The notes below the pieces were generated by a model. The model made no database searches and was not told the DNA's origin. It saw only the letters and a list, made by a program, of their open reading frames with translations. Position numbers and translations under genes: made by a program. Below are positions 7,930 to 17,085 of a stretch of 52,843 nucleotides of DNA, in pieces. Source of the DNA: Robbsia andropogonis (GTDB lineage Bacteria; Pseudomonadota; Gammaproteobacteria; Burkholderiales; Burkholderiaceae); NCBI RefSeq assembly GCF_000970345.1, contig NZ_LAQU01000030.1, positions 1 to 52,843 on the forward strand. The letters run 5' to 3'. The number at the start of each line of letters is the position of its first letter. Position 1 is the stretch's first letter.

Positions 7930-8844
7930 TCAACGACCCGCGATCGAATCCATACCGGTCTTGCGTATCACCGATTGCACGTCCGGCGAGGCAAGATACG
8001 CGAGTAACGCATGGGCTTCCACGGGATGCGTCGAATCGATGGGGATCGCTGCCGCGTAGCGGGTCACGGATTGGTCTTTTTCCGGGATACGGCCCACGAA
8101 GGTGATGCCTTTGACGGGCAACAGTTCTGCGACTTGCTGGAAGCCCAACTGATATTTACCCTCCGCAACGGCCTCGGCTACCGGAGTGCGGGGAATCATC
8201 GTCGATTTGCTGGCGATTTGGCGGTCGATGCCGAGTTTCTTGAACAGGTCGTCCCTCAGATAAACACCGCTGGCACTATCGGAATAGGCGATTGACTTCG
8301 CGTGCAACAACGTCGCCTTCAATTTTGGTTCCGTTGAAATATCGGGCGTCGGCTGTCCTTCGCGCACCGCCAGACCGATCCTCGAATCCCCTAATTCCAC
8401 GCGAGAACCGGGTACGATTTTCCCTTCCTGGATCAATTTGTCCAATGCATAGCCGACCATGATCACGACGTCCGCTGGCTCGTGGCGCGCCAAACGCTTT
8501 GGAATGGCTTGTGGTGTGTCCCCCATCGACGGTCCGAGTATCGTGTCGAGCCCGACCCCTGTGTCCTGCGTAAACGCCGGTCCGAGCGCCCTATAGGCTG
8601 CGGTGAATCCACCTGAGGTCATTACGTGCAGCGTGGTGACCTCGCGGTTGGCAGCTTGCGGCACGGCGTCACCTTGTGCATGAGCCAAGGTCGCGCCGGT
8701 ACCGGACAACGCCAATGCACAGATCAAGAGGGGAAATCTTCGCCCGAGCATACGTGGCACGCTGCGGGGTACCTCGCCCCGGCGGGGCGTCGCCGGGGCG
8801 CTGCGCGCTGTTTTGGTGCAGATGGAAAGGCGCATTTGCAACAT
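7930..8844 (-). CDS. Periplasmic substrate-binding protein, ModA-like
   Basis: About 304 residues. A positively charged leader of about 30 residues precedes a hydrophobic signal segment (FPLLICALALSGTGATLAHA) ending in an AxA-type cleavage site. The mature part begins TTLHVMTSGGFTAAYRALGP and contains KSIAYSDSASGVYL, as in extracellular binding proteins related to molybdate-binding ModA. The ATG at 8844 has GGAG six bases upstream. An ATG at 8751 just before the signal segment is an alternative start. No permease or ATPase gene lies nearby, so it is an orphan binding protein. The ligand is unknown. Confidence 0.75.
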   Translation of the reverse strand: MLQMRLSICTKTARSAPATPRRGEVPRSVPRMLGRRFPLLICALALSGTGATLAHAQGDAVPQAANREVTTLHVMTSGGFTAAYRALGPAFTQDTGVGLDTILGPSMGDTPQAIPKRLARHEPADVVIMVGYALDKLIQEGKIVPGSRVELGDSRIGLAVREGQPTPDISTEPKLKATLLHAKSIAYSDSASGVYLRDDLFKKLGIDRQIASKSTMIPRTPVAEAVAEGKYQLGFQQVAELLPVKGITFVGRIPEKDQSVTRYAAAIPIDSTHPVEAHALLAYLASPDVQSVIRKTGMDSIAGR

Positions 8845-8983
8845 CCCAGTCTCCAATATGGGTTTTTAATAGAACAATGATACGGCAATAGTTGCCTGGT
8901 GGGGTGTAGCCTATTTTTTGACGGCGCGATGACAGCGCGCGGTTTGCCAGAGCACTCAGATACTTAGGCAGCTTGTGGGCGAT

Positions 8984-9018
8984 TTACCCACACCCTTGCC
9001 AACAGAAATTGTGGATAA
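8984..9018. promoter_or_regulatory. Pair of DnaA-box-like sequences
   Basis: TTACCCACA at 8984-8992 (one mismatch to the consensus TTATCCACA) and the exact inverse TGTGGATAA at 9010-9018 lie head to head. Two nine-base matches can arise by chance, so this is a candidate DnaA-responsive promoter element only. Confidence 0.3.
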
Positions 9019-9044
9019 CTTTGCAGTATGTTTTTCTATTCAAG

Positions 9045-9062
9045 AAACGGTATATACTGTTT
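9045..9062. promoter_or_regulatory. 18-bp near-perfect palindrome upstream of Lys-rich protein
   Basis: AAACGGTATATACTGTTT has two nine-base arms that differ at a single position. It lies in an AT-rich promoter region 32 bases before the next start codon. It is a good candidate operator, perhaps for the downstream protein itself; binding is inferred. Confidence 0.45.
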
Positions 9063-9094
9063 ATATTGTTTATTCTATTTACGGGAGCCCCCTG

Positions 9095-9634
9095 ATGATT
9101 TCCACCCAAAAACCAGCCGCTACGCTTGGCGATATCGACCCGGCAGGCGCAGCACCGGCGAAGAAGGCTGACGTAAAGAAGCCCGCGGGGAAGAAAGGAG
9201 TCCCGGTCACGGCGCAGCGCAAGACGAGCGAGGCAAAACCGGACGCGCCGAAGGCGACCGAAAACGCCCAAAAGAAGGCAACGAAGGTTGTGCACAAGCA
9301 GGTAAAGACTTCACCAAAGCCGAAAGCCAAGACTGTAAAGACGGCTAACGCGGAAGTCGCTGTGCCTGATACGTCAGTCGGCGCGCCGGCCAAGGCCAAG
9401 CGCGCGAAGAAGGAAAAGGTCGTTCGCGACAGCTTCACGATGCCAAAATCGGAATATGCGATCTTGACGACTTTGAAGCAGCAATGCCTCGATGCCGGTA
9501 TCGCCGTGAAGAAGAGCGAATTGCTGCGCGCCGGGTTGGCTGCGCTGGCGGCCATGCCGTCCGTGCAATTGGTGGCGGCGGTGAAGGCGTTGGAAACGGT
9601 GAAGACGGGCCGTCCGGCGCAAACCGCATCTTGA
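9095..9634 (+). CDS. Lys/Ala-rich protein with helical C-terminal domain
   Basis: 179 residues. The first 110 are low-complexity Lys, Ala and Pro repeats reminiscent of histone H1-like bacterial tails. The last 65 (RDSFTMPKSEYAILTTLKQQ then KKSELLRAGLAALAAM) look like a small strand-helix-helix domain similar to ribbon-helix-helix DNA-binding folds; that comparison is by eye. The ATG at 9095 has GGGAG seven bases upstream; the frame extends farther but without a start signal. Likely a nucleoid- or DNA-associated protein. The AT-rich leader with a palindrome suggests self-regulation. Function unproven. Confidence 0.7.
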   Translation: MISTQKPAATLGDIDPAGAAPAKKADVKKPAGKKGVPVTAQRKTSEAKPDAPKATENAQKKATKVVHKQVKTSPKPKAKTVKTANAEVAVPDTSVGAPAKAKRAKKEKVVRDSFTMPKSEYAILTTLKQQCLDAGIAVKKSELLRAGLAALAAMPSVQLVAAVKALETVKTGRPAQTAS

Positions 9635-10049
9635 TCCGTCGCGTTGTCCTAGGCTGCGTTGATGCCGGCCGGCACGATCGAATCTGGCGAGCCGGTCAGG
9701 GATGGTCAGCGATCAGGCGTCGCGCGGTGCGGTCGACATAGCGTTCGTCATGACCGCTGGGAACGTGTTGGAAGGCGATATGTAAATAGGCGTGCGCCAG
9801 CGTAATCCGGGCGTTCGCATTGCCCACACCGTTGCGTGTCCTTGAGTGACAGTGTCGCATCGCGACCTGCATGATGAAGCTGACGGTGACCTTGCCATCG
9901 GTGCTCATATGCAGGTCGGCCACCAGGCAGCAGCGGCGATATTCTCGCGACGTTGTGGCGACGAGATATCGAAAGCACGCGGCTTATCATCAGACTTCGC
10001 ACTGTTCGCGTAGTCGATCACGGGCGCGGCCGCGTATCCAGTTTTGGCA
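9635..10049. other. Intergenic stretch with one doubtful small frame
   Basis: No recognisable gene. On the minus strand a frame from an ATG at 9908 to 9696 would encode about 70 residues (it begins MSTDGKVTVSFIMQVAMRHC). It has no ribosome-binding site and no family I recognise, so I do not call it. Confidence 0.3.
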
Positions 10050-10418
10050 ATGGCACCGCCAGCGATGCCTTCCGACACTGCCGACGCCCGACCGCTTCGT
10101 CTTTTCAAGAAATGCACGCTTGCTCTTAAGCATTTGTCTCGCGGGGTGGCGATATTAGAAAGAAGCGAAGGAGCGTGTCAACCAGAAGGCTCTGTTACCT
10201 ATGAAATTGCGGTATATGGGCCTGGTTTCAAGTGGCTGGTCGGCATGCATCCGTTCGAGGCGAAGGCCTTGGTGATGCACGGGACCGTGCGGATCGAAAA
10301 CGGCGGTGGTACGCAGGGCTACCACGGCGGGGACATCTTTCATCTGACCGAGGAAGCACGGCACCGTGAGTGGTTTGGTGTCAACGGCGTACGCTATCTG
10401 GTCGGCCGGAGATCCTGA
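10050..10418 (+). CDS. Hypothetical small protein, possibly cupin-like
   Basis: About 122 residues from the ATG at 10050; a TTG two codons earlier is in frame and neither has a clear ribosome-binding site. The C-terminal 70 residues alternate short strands with Gly turns (KWLVGMHPFEAKALVMHG, GGTQGYHGGDIFHLTEEARH), resembling a single small beta-barrel of the cupin kind with several histidines. I do not recognise the family. Neighbours give no clue: a Lys-rich DNA-associated protein upstream and an MCP downstream. The coding call itself is moderately likely; the function is unknown. Confidence 0.4.
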   Translation: MAPPAMPSDTADARPLRLFKKCTLALKHLSRGVAILERSEGACQPEGSVTYEIAVYGPGFKWLVGMHPFEAKALVMHGTVRIENGGGTQGYHGGDIFHLTEEARHREWFGVNGVRYLVGRRS

Positions 10419-10749
10419 ATCGACTATGTAAATAGTCTCGGCCCTACGGCTACCTGCCTGATATACCACGCGAGCACCATTGGTCACGCGGATTGTTTAT
10501 TCGAATAATTCTTCAGTGGTCTAGTGCTTTATGGTCGGTTATAAAATGCCCTAGGGGCAAATAGAATGGATGTGACGCAGATACGCGCCATAAACCGTCA
10601 TACCGTCGTTACGATAACGGTTTACCCTTTGCTGCGAATGTTGTCTGCTGGCATGTGATTGGGGCGAGGGTCGATGAATGAAGGACCGGTCGGTGCCACC
10701 GCGCGTGTCGCCGAGACATCCGTCATCGACTATCAAACTGAGGCCATTG
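10419..10749. other. Leader region of the first MCP
   Basis: No independent gene seen. The region holds CCCTAGGG near 10549, AT-rich stretches around 10500-10545 suitable for a promoter, and the alternative MCP start ATG at 10678. Confidence 0.3.
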
Positions 10750-12459
10750 ATGCAGCCACACGCTATCCATCAATCGTCCGCGCCGGGGCAACGCGCGGAC
10801 GCATTGTTGTCGTCTGAAGGCTTTACAGCGAAAAGTGGGACGTCCGTTCCGGCGGCAAGGAAAAAGCCGGCGACGCGATTGTCGCCCGGCGATGGCCTCA
10901 CGGTTAAGACCTTGCTGCGCTTCGCTTTTCTATTGGTCCTGCTCGGTACGCTCGCGATTGGCGCGATGTCGATATGGCAAGTGCGCCGCTTGAATCAGGC
11001 GGTCGGCTCGGTCTATGACCAGGGGCATCAGGCAACTCGCTCCGCTGAGGAGTTGCGCGGTGCCGTGCTGGCCGCCAGCCGGTCGCAAAAGATGTTGCTG
11101 ACTGCCACTACGGCCAATGAGCGCACGCAGCTAGGCGAGGATATCGAAAAATCGCTCGCGGCCATTGCGAAAGAACAGGCGACATTGCAAGGCTATGCAG
11201 CGGGTGAGAAGACCTCCGTCGATGAGCAGAAAGCACTGGGCGATGCGGTGGCGGCGTGGCGTGACCATCTGCATACGTTCGTGAAGCTGGTACAGGCACA
11301 GTCACTCGACTTGTCGCAAATGAACTGGCAAGTCGGCACGCAGGACGTGGCGTTGTTGCTGGAAACCACGAAAGTGGAAAAACAGGTCAGCGCGATTGTC
11401 ACGCACCAAGGGGAAATGGCCAAGTCGACGTTGGACACCGCCAACGGCGTGTATCGTTCATCGTATGTCACGTTGATAGTACTGACGATCGCGATGTTGG
11501 CGGTCGCGTTCCTGGTCAGCGAATGGGTTGTTAGACGGCTCGCCAGGCAACTGGGCGGTGAACCGGGCTACGCAAAACAGATCGCCAGCCGGATCGCGAC
11601 CGGCGATCTGTCGGAGTCGGTATATCTCAAAAAGCGCGACGACAGCAGCATGCTGCGGGCGTTGTCGAATATGCAGGCCGAGCTTGTGACCACGGTTTCC
11701 GGGATTTCGAGCAGTGCCGAGGCAATCACCGTTGCATCGGGAGAAATCGCGATGGGCAACGCTCATCTCGCCACGCGCACCGAGCAGCAGGCCAGCGCAT
11801 TGGAGCAGACCGACGCCAGCATGCAACGTCTGACGGACGCCGTTCGACGCAATGCGGAACACGCTCAGCAAGCCAGCGCGCTGGCGGATGAAGCGTCCCA
11901 GGTTGCGCAGCGCGGTGGTGATGCCGTGCAGCGCGTGGTCACGACCATGGAACGGATTGCCTCCAGCGCGCAGGATATCGGCAAGATCATCGGGGTGATC
12001 GAAGGAATCGCGTTTCAGACGAATATTCTGGCGCTGAACGCCGCGGTGGAAGCGGCGCGGGCCGGTCAGGAAGGGCGCGGTTTCGCCGTGGTGGCGGGCG
12101 AGGTCCGCAATCTGGCACAACGTTCGGCGGCCGCGGCCAAGGAAATCAAGACGCTGATCCAGGCATCCACGGCGTCGGTGTCTAGCGGGTCGGCGATTGC
12201 CGGCGATGCGGGTGCGACAATGCACCGTATTGTCCAATCGGTCCAAGGGTTTGCGGACATCATGAACGATATGGCGGCGGTGTCTCAAGAACAACGCGCT
12301 GGCATCGACGAAGTTCACGACGCGATGCAACGGATGGAAGAAGGTACACAGCAGAATGCGGCACTCGTGGAGCAGGCGGCGGCCGCGGCACAGTCTCTGG
12401 ATGACCAGGCGAAGTCCCTGAAAGACATGGTTGACCGGTTCCGTCTGACGCGACGCTAG
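10750..12459 (+). CDS. Methyl-accepting chemotaxis protein (4HB type)
   Basis: About 569 residues. After an unusually long cytoplasmic leader a first membrane helix ([19 protein letters not shown]) is followed by a four-helix-bundle periplasmic sensor, a second helix ([17 protein letters not shown]), a HAMP region starting near [15 protein letters not shown], and a long coiled-coil signalling domain. The hairpin tip [20 protein letters not shown] binds CheA and CheW. The ATG at 10750 follows GAGG; an in-frame ATG at 10678 would add 24 residues and also has a purine-rich upstream. Ligand unknown. The receiver-domain gene downstream may be functionally linked. Confidence 0.92.
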   Translation: MQPHAIHQSSAPGQRADALLSSEGFTAKSGTSVPAARKKPATRLSPGDGLTVKTLLRFAFLLVLLGTLAIGAMSIWQVRRLNQAVGSVYDQGHQATRSAEELRGAVLAASRSQKMLLTATTANERTQLGEDIEKSLAAIAKEQATLQGYAAGEKTSVDEQKALGDAVAAWRDHLHTFVKLVQAQSLDLSQMNWQVGTQDVALLLETTKVEKQVSAIVTHQGEMAKSTLDTANGVYRSSYVTLIVLTIAMLAVAFLVSEWVVRRLARQLGGEPGYAKQIASRIATGDLSESVYLKKRDDSSMLRALSNMQAELVTTVSGISSSAEAITVASGEIAMGNAHLATRTEQQASALEQTDASMQRLTDAVRRNAEHAQQASALADEASQVAQRGGDAVQRVVTTMERIASSAQDIGKIIGVIEGIAFQTNILALNAAVEAARAGQEGRGFAVVAGEVRNLAQRSAAAAKEIKTLIQASTASVSSGSAIAGDAGATMHRIVQSVQGFADIMNDMAAVSQEQRAGIDEVHDAMQRMEEGTQQNAALVEQAAAAAQSLDDQAKSLKDMVDRFRLTRR

Positions 12460-12681
12460 GCACGAACACAGTACGGGGCGCCTTTCAGTCCCGTGCCCAC
12501 TACATTGCCCCCGTGTCATTCCATTTTGCGCTTTACAATAGACAAAGTTTGAAAGAAAGAGCGCTGTCTTTAGCATGGTCTGCATTGCTTTCCATACGGC
12601 GTAACCCAGTCGCTATCGGGGCTTGCGCCGCACACAATCTTAACGTTCCAGGCGGGTACGGGATTTGCTCGTAGTTTAGCC

Positions 12682-13188
12682 ATGAAGCCCGAGCCCTCAC
12701 ATACGCTTGACCGTTTTATGACAGTAACCCGCCGGTTTCCGAGCAAGATGACGATATTGGTCGCAGATGACGAGCCCGCCGTGCGTGATGCGCTCGCGGG
12801 CCTGCTCGAGATCGAGGGTTTCAGCGTACTTTGTTGCGAGGATGGCGTGTCGGCGTTGACGTTGATGGCGCAGCAGCGTCCAGATGTGGTTGTAACGGAT
12901 TTCATGATGCCGCGCATGTCTGGACTGGAGCTGGCCATCGAGATGAAGGCCAGTCGCCTGCTCTACGACGTGCCAATCATTCTTGTCAGTGGCGCGCATG
13001 CCACGCTGGCGCAACGCGAGTCCCCGTTGTTTGCCGCGATTCTCGAAAAACCCTATCTGGCCGATACGTTATTGCAACTGATTGACCAGTACTTACTTCC
13101 TCGCCCGCATACATCCGGAAGTACTCCGCCGGACCTCGATCCGCCGGCCATTACGCCACCATTGCAGACGGTCCGTACGACGAGTTGA
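12682..13188 (+). CDS. Single-domain response regulator (CheY-like receiver)
   Basis: 168 residues from this ATG, containing one receiver domain at about residues 24-140. The acidic pocket DDE (29-31), the phospho-acceptor D73 (VVVTDFMMP), the SGA switch position and the lysine of LEKPY are all present. There is no output domain, only a Pro-rich tail. Alternative starts at 12718 and 12748 are in frame; the last begins directly with MTILVADDEP and would be the minimal domain. No histidine kinase is adjacent. It follows an MCP in the same direction, so a chemotaxis or second-messenger role is possible. Confidence 0.85.
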   Translation: MKPEPSHTLDRFMTVTRRFPSKMTILVADDEPAVRDALAGLLEIEGFSVLCCEDGVSALTLMAQQRPDVVVTDFMMPRMSGLELAIEMKASRLLYDVPIILVSGAHATLAQRESPLFAAILEKPYLADTLLQLIDQYLLPRPHTSGSTPPDLDPPAITPPLQTVRTTS

Positions 13189-13379
13189 CCACGAACCTGC
13201 AAGCATGCCGGACCGCGGGAGCGGGATCCGATGCAGGACGGAAGCGCTGCAATAGGCACCGATTCCCGTGCAATGCCGACGATGAAGAACGTGTGACCGT
13301 CATCATAACGTCATGAAAATGCCATGACCGTGTCTCATGCGAGTGGCGCAATGCGGGTACTGCCACTCACGCGCATGCC

Positions 13380-14395
13380 ATGGATCCGAAACCGTTCGCG
13401 GCATTACTCTTAGGTCCGCAAGTTCGTGTTGATGCCGGCATCGACACCGGTATTACGGCCCGGACCGGCGACCCCGCTCCCGATGCATTCGCGAGGTCGT
13501 CTCCGCGTATCCCTTCGCAAGACGAGTCCGAGCAACGGCATGACCCTGTTGGCACCCATCAGGCTGCCGACAGGCACACTGACGGGCCCGGTAAAGAGGG
13601 CGAAGATCAGGAGCCGGCGCCGATCCTGTATCGGACCATCTGGCTTTCCGACATCCACTTGGGATCGAGCGGTTGTCAAGCGGACTACCTGCTGGATTTT
13701 CTCAAGCATAACGAATCGGAAAATTTGTACCTGGTAGGTGACATCATCGACGGATGGCGTCTCAAAAAGGATGGTATTGGCCGCAGGCGCACAACGACGT
13801 AGTGCAGAAGGTGCTGCGCAAGGCACGCAAAGGGACACATGTCATCTACGTTCCAGGCAATCATGACGAGATGGCGCGACAGTTCTGCGATATAGCGTTC
13901 GGTGACATTCTGGTGCGGGATGAGGCATTTCATACGACCGCCGATGGCCGACGTCTATGGATCGTCCACGGTGATCTTTTTGATGGGGTGATTCAGCACG
14001 CTAAGTGGCTTGCCTATCTGGGAGACAACTTGTACTCCGCGATTCTCGTGCTGAACCGGTGGTTCAACCGCATCCGCAACAAGCTTGGTTTCGGATATTG
14101 GTCTCTGTCTCAATATTTGAAACACCAGGTGAAGAACGCCGTAAATTTTATTTCGGCTTTCGAGCAAGTGATGACCGACGAAGCGCGTCGACGGGGCTGT
14201 GATGGCGTGGTCTGTGGTCATATTCATAAGGCTGAGATCCGCGACATCGATGGGGTGCTGTATTGCAACGATGGCGATTGGGTGGAAAGTCTGTCCGCGT
14301 TGGTGGAGACATTCGAAGGCGAGCTGAAGATCGTCTACTGGACGGTGAAGCACTCGTCTGAAACCACGGTACGCGCCACGTCGGTGCCGGTGTGA
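13380..14395 (+). pseudogene. LpxH-like metallophosphoesterase, frameshifted
   Basis: Two overlapping frames together encode one calcineurin-like phosphoesterase of the UDP-2,3-diacylglucosamine pyrophosphatase type. The first frame carries TIWLSDIHLGSS and LVGDIIDGWRLKK, then runs into a stop at 13802. The second frame continues exactly where the family does, with WYWPQAHNDVVQKVLRKARK, VPGNHDE, IVHGD and CGHIHKAE. The switch falls in the run of five A residues at 13764-13768; one more A would join the frames. Start chosen at 13380, giving an 80-residue Pro/Asp-rich leader of doubtful reality. It heads a cluster with a GT4 and DgkA. Alternatives are a sequencing error or recoding; five A are one short of the classic A-AAA-AAG slip site. 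Confidence 0.8.
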
Positions 14396-14427
14396 CCTTT
14401 CAACTGATTGCAGGGGATGCTTTGTCA

Positions 14428-15459
14428 ATGAAGATCATGATCGTGACGGACGCGTGGGAGCCTCAAGTCAATGGGGTTGTGCGCACGTTGAAGAACACGA
14501 CGCGCGAATTGATCGCGCAAGGCCATCAGGTCGAGCTGCTTACGCCACTCGAGTTTCGTACCATCCCGTGCCCGACGTATCCCGAAATTCGCCTGTCACT
14601 GTTTCCGAAGCAGCGTCTTGAGACGCGTATCGCCCAATTCGCACCCGATGCGCTGCATATCTCCACCGAAGGGCCGTTGGGAATGGCCGCGCGACGCTAC
14701 GCGATCAAGCAAGGGCTGCCATTCACCACTGCCTATCACACACGTTTTCCGGAATACGTGCAGGCACGTTTTGGTCTTCCCGTGGGCCTTACCTACCGAT
14801 TCTTGCGCTGGTTCCATGGTCCATCGCGGGCGGTGATGGCGCCCACGCCGGTGGTGGTCCATGATCTGGAGCACTATGGTTTTCGCAATGTCGTGTTATG
14901 GACTCGCGGCGTTGATCTCGATATCTTCCACCCCCAAGATGCGCACGCGCTGAACACGGCGCATCCCATATTTCTGTATGTCGGACGGGTGGCGGTGGAG
15001 AAAAACGTCGAGGCATTTTTGAAGCTGGACCTGCCCGGCTCGAAATGGGTGGCAGGTGACGGTCCGGCGTTGGCCGACTTGAAGACCCGCTATCCTGACG
15101 TCAATTACCTCGGCGTGTTATCGCAGCCGGATCTGGCCGAGGTGTATGCGAGCGCGGACGTATTCGTTTTCCCCAGTCGCACCGACACGTTCGGATTGGT
15201 GTTGCTGGAAGCGTTGGCCAGCGGTACGCCGGTGGCAGCCTACCCGGTCACCGGGCCTATCGATGTGTTGGCCGACGGTCCGGCAGGCGCAATGCGTGAG
15301 GATCTACGTGAGGCGTGCCTTGCCGCGGTTCAGATTGATCGCGCCACTGCGCGTGCGTGGGCGGAGCGCTTTTCCTGGGCGGCCGCGTCGGAGCAATTCG
15401 CATCACATCTGAAGCCTGTGGTACCCGCTGCGTCGCAAGACGTGCATCAGGCTGCCTGA
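14428..15459 (+). CDS. Glycosyltransferase family 4 protein
   Basis: About 343 residues, GT-B fold. MKIMIVTDAWEPQVNGVVRT is the typical start of the alpha-mannosyltransferase-like GT4 group. The acceptor-domain segment LPFTTAYHTRFPEYV is followed by the donor-domain motif VFVFPSRTDTFGLVLLEALA. The frame also allows a GTG at 14392 overlapping the preceding stop, but the ATG at 14428 has AGGGGA upstream and fits the family. It sits between the phosphoesterase and DgkA, a membrane-lipid context, so it probably glycosylates a lipid acceptor in the inner membrane (inference). Confidence 0.88.
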   Translation: MKIMIVTDAWEPQVNGVVRTLKNTTRELIAQGHQVELLTPLEFRTIPCPTYPEIRLSLFPKQRLETRIAQFAPDALHISTEGPLGMAARRYAIKQGLPFTTAYHTRFPEYVQARFGLPVGLTYRFLRWFHGPSRAVMAPTPVVVHDLEHYGFRNVVLWTRGVDLDIFHPQDAHALNTAHPIFLYVGRVAVEKNVEAFLKLDLPGSKWVAGDGPALADLKTRYPDVNYLGVLSQPDLAEVYASADVFVFPSRTDTFGLVLLEALASGTPVAAYPVTGPIDVLADGPAGAMREDLREACLAAVQIDRATARAWAERFSWAAASEQFASHLKPVVPAASQDVHQAA

Positions 15460-16028
15460 TGCATCCCATGCATCGGATACGGTCGGATGATGACGACAAA
15501 GCGGATGCTGTTGGTCCGTCGGACGTGTTGCCCGCGCGGAAACCACGTGCGCCATCGCCCCCGTCAGAAAGTGCGCCGCTGCCGTTTAACCCATATAAGG
15601 GTAATCGGGGCGTGACACGGGCTTGGCACGCCATGAAGAACTCGGTGGCCGGAGTAAGGGTGGCGATTCGTGAGGAGAGCGCCTTTCGGCAGGAGCTGAC
15701 GCTGGCGGCGGTCCTCTTGCCAATGGGGGTGTTTATCCCCGTGGAACCGATTGCGCACGTGCTGCTGATCGGCTCGGTATTGTTGGTGCTGATCGTGGAA
15801 CTGCTGAACTCGGGCGTCGAGACCGCGATTGATCGCATTTCATTGGAGCATCACGAGCTATCCCGCCGTGCCAAGGATCTTGGTAGCGCTGCCGTGATGT
15901 TGGCGCTAGGGCTATGCCTGATGACATGGGGCATTCTCGCGGGTCCCTGGGTCTGGCATTGGTGCCAGGAATGGGGAGGCGACTGGCTGCTGCCCCGCCT
16001 CACCGGCTGGCTTTCAACCATCAGGTGA
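15459..16028 (+). CDS. dgkA: Diacylglycerol kinase, DgkA family
   Basis: 189 residues: a polar, Ser/Pro-rich leader of about 50 residues, then the compact integral-membrane kinase. RAWHAMKNSVAGVRVAIREE starts the catalytic unit, and ELLNSGVETAIDRIS holds the conserved Glu-Asn active-site helix; three membrane segments are visible. It phosphorylates diacylglycerol to phosphatidate and recycles lipid from glycan transfer. The ATG overlaps the preceding stop (TGATG). The leader is longer than in E. coli DgkA (about 120 residues), as often seen in this group. Confidence 0.9.
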   Translation: MHPMHRIRSDDDDKADAVGPSDVLPARKPRAPSPPSESAPLPFNPYKGNRGVTRAWHAMKNSVAGVRVAIREESAFRQELTLAAVLLPMGVFIPVEPIAHVLLIGSVLLVLIVELLNSGVETAIDRISLEHHELSRRAKDLGSAAVMLALGLCLMTWGILAGPWVWHWCQEWGGDWLLPRLTGWLSTIR

Positions 16029-16110
16029 GTATTAGTCGCCGCTGCGGCCGAACTCGTCCCGGCATTGCCTCTGATCGAGCAGATCACGAGAGCAGCGCCT
16101 AACGCGGAAA

Positions 16111-16932
16111 TCAAATGGTCGCTACTGAACCGCCGTCGACCCGGTAGTTGCTGCCATTGACAAAGCTGGCGCGCTCGGAGCAAAGGAAGACGATCGCGGC
16201 GGCGACCTCCTCGACGCGACCTCTACGCTTCAATTCGATGAAGGGACGCTCCTCGTTGAGGAAGGTCCTCACGGCGTCGTCGAAGGACGTGCCTTTTTCC
16301 TTCGCGCGTTTCTGCATCATTGCGTCGGTCATCGGGGTCTGGATGTACGCAGGCGATACCGCATTGACCAGCACGCCGTGCCTTGCGTAGGTCTTCGAGA
16401 GGCCTTTCGTCAGGCTCAGGACGGCTGCCTTGGCCGCGCAGTAAGGCAACTCATCGATATATGGTTGCACGGCATCTTCGGAAGCGGTCAGCACGATCCG
16501 GCCCCAGCCACTTTCGCGCATACCTTCGATGAACGCTTTGACCAGCCGCACCGCGGCGAAGAAATCGATGTCGAGTGTAGTACGCCATCCTTCTTCGTCG
16601 ATTTCATGAAACAGGCCGGTGGCGCCGGTCACACCGGCACAGTTGACGAGAATCTGCGGCTGTCCGACCTTGCTCAGAACCGTATCATGCAATGCCTTGA
16701 CCGATGCAGGCTCCGTCAAATCCGCCGCGACGGCAAATACCTTCGGCTGCGTCGGCGTCTGTTCCTTCGCGAAGCGCCGTAATTTTTCACCCGCCGCTTC
16801 TATCGTGTCACGATCCTTGTCACTGACGATGACGGTCGTGCCCTCTTCAAGCAACATTCTTGCCGATTCGAAACCAATGCCGGAGTCGCCGCCGGTAATT
16901 AATGCGATGCGTTTGCCGATTCCCAGATCCAT
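16111..16932 (-). CDS. SDR-family oxidoreductase
   Basis: 273 residues, classical short-chain dehydrogenase. The cofactor loop is TGGDSGIG (about 14-21), NAG-type NCAG lies near residue 110, and the catalytic serine precedes YCAAKAA (YxxxK). The C-terminus ends in the usual NGSNYRVDGGS. An acidic residue after the second strand (VSDKDRD) suggests NAD(H) preference. AGGAGAG lies about seven bases before the ATG. It has no operon partner; the flanking TonB-dependent receptor gene runs in the same direction 3 kb apart upstream with its own promoter. Substrate unknown. Confidence 0.88.
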   Translation of the reverse strand: MDLGIGKRIALITGGDSGIGFESARMLLEEGTTVIVSDKDRDTIEAAGEKLRRFAKEQTPTQPKVFAVAADLTEPASVKALHDTVLSKVGQPQILVNCAGVTGATGLFHEIDEEGWRTTLDIDFFAAVRLVKAFIEGMRESGWGRIVLTASEDAVQPYIDELPYCAAKAAVLSLTKGLSKTYARHGVLVNAVSPAYIQTPMTDAMMQKRAKEKGTSFDDAVRTFLNEERPFIELKRRGRVEEVAAAIVFLCSERASFVNGSNYRVDGGSVATI

Positions 16933-17085
16933 GATGTCTCTCCTGTCACCTAGTGGCCGTCATGGCGCGAACTCGCAAGAAGTGGTCCCGGATAGACGTC
17001 GGACGGCGGATGTCCATGGGTCACGGCGCACTGGCCCGAAGCATTGCCAACGCGTCACGCTATTCGGCGCGTCCTGGATGGGTAT

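Noticed and set aside
9696-9923. Minus-strand 70-75-residue frame
   Set aside because: No ribosome-binding site, no recognised family and no neighbouring link; kept only as a note in the intergenic entry.
10493-10560. Possible sigma-28 type promoter for the first MCP
   Set aside because: A GGTCGGTTA stretch resembles the -10 element, but no -35 element occurs at the required spacing.
13761-13772. Programmed -1 frameshifting at the A-run in the phosphoesterase
   Set aside because: The 0-frame context CTC-AAA-AAG lacks the first A of the classic slippery heptamer, and no downstream stimulatory structure was evident; a one-base deletion is simpler.
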